Shown one piece after another: positions 19,660 to 19,834 of a stretch of 19,834 nucleotides of DNA. The first letter of the stretch is position 1. Each line of letters starts with the position of its first letter. Location: positions 1 to 19,834 of the forward strand of contig SSGY01000114.1 of assembly GCA_008017145.1 (NCBI GenBank). The letters run 5' to 3'. The translations under genes were made by a program, and so were the position numbers. This DNA comes from Neisseriales bacterium (GTDB taxonomy: Bacteria; Pseudomonadota; Gammaproteobacteria; Burkholderiales; UBA11063). The notes beneath the pieces are model-generated. The model was not told the DNA's origin, made no database searches, and was given only the letters and a program-made list of their open reading frames with translations.

Positions 19660-19834
19660 ATGGCACATAAACAATTAGGTGAGCATGAGAGATTTGTGAT
19701 AGAACTAATGCTTTCTAAAAATAATTCATCCTCAGAAATAGCAAGATTTCTCGGATGTAGTCGTCAGACAGTATCTCGCGAAATAAAGCGTAATGGAGAT
19801 AGACATGGTGTTTATAACGCTGTTAGAGCACAAA
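19660..19834 (+). CDS. IS30-family transposase, N-terminal part
   Basis: Starts MAHKQLGEHERFVIELMLSK and runs off the right edge after 58 codons. The opening helix, then SSSEIARFLGCSRQTVSREIKRNGDRHGVYNA, is the HTH that begins IS30-family transposases ('eR..Ie.l...g.s..eIA..LgrsrstIsRElkRN...  .Y.a..A'). The catalytic DDE domain would lie outside the window. GGAG is 9 nt before the ATG. The left terminal repeat should lie between 19581 and 19650; GGTG...CACC near 19590-19604 is a candidate part, not proven. Whether the copy is intact cannot be judged. Confidence 0.9.
   Translation, partial: MAHKQLGEHERFVIELMLSKNNSSSEIARFLGCSRQTVSREIKRNGDRHGVYNAVRAQ

Overview
The window reads as an AT-rich Gram-negative chromosome, probably a beta- or gammaproteobacterium. 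It carries lipoyl synthase, an E. coli-type glutathione synthetase, an outer-membrane beta-barrel and several secreted proteins. A genus cannot be named from the sequence. No rRNA, tRNA or CRISPR array was seen.

Host segment, 1-5942. On the minus strand, lipA is followed at about 10 nt spacing by a small secreted Cys-rich protein and a Tat-type FAD oxidoreductase that runs off the left edge; these look like one operon. Next come a secreted SnoaL-like protein and the N-terminal remnant of a short-chain dehydrogenase (pseudogene). On the plus strand lie an outer-membrane porin-like gene and two tandem secreted paralogues of unknown function. Imperfect 18-bp direct repeats bracket this three-gene block. 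Two Rho-independent terminators follow. A converging 56-codon basic-protein gene comes next, with a terminator hairpin inside its own reading frame, the layout known from the ribosome-rescue gene arfA.

Integrated element, 5943-18001 (about 12.1 kb). Forty-base direct repeats (37/40 identical) bound it. The right copy forms the 3' end of a VOC/PhnB-like gene, so the element used that protein gene as its attachment site and rebuilt its C-terminus. All element genes are on the minus strand. From right to left they are: tyrosine integrase, AlpA-like regulator, a structured leader, an unknown 251-aa protein, a Rha-type regulator, a small KilA-N-like protein, TOPRIM primase, a 33-aa ORF, a DUF927-type helicase, an iteron-rich candidate origin, an unknown 113-aa protein, a second tyrosine integrase, a regulatory region, an HTH protein, an immunity-like leader, two more KilA-N-like proteins and an unknown 155-aa protein. 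No capsid, tail or terminase large-subunit gene was seen. This fits a P4-like satellite or a similar replicating integrative element.

The most striking signal is at 7345-7736. A near-consensus promoter drives a leader holding a site (7671-7692), a roughly 74-nt self-closing RNA (7404-7477) whose loop is fully complementary to that site, and a second complementary site overlapping the ribosome-binding region of the first KilA-N-like gene. This is the seqA - CI RNA (seqB) - seqC order of phage P4 RNA immunity. A second leader at 15722-15876 carries a related loop motif.

Right flank, 17969-19834. The VOC gene and gshB form a minus-strand pair (gshB first, with a TTG start). A short tandem repeat and the first 58 codons of an IS30-family transposase follow, running off the right edge.
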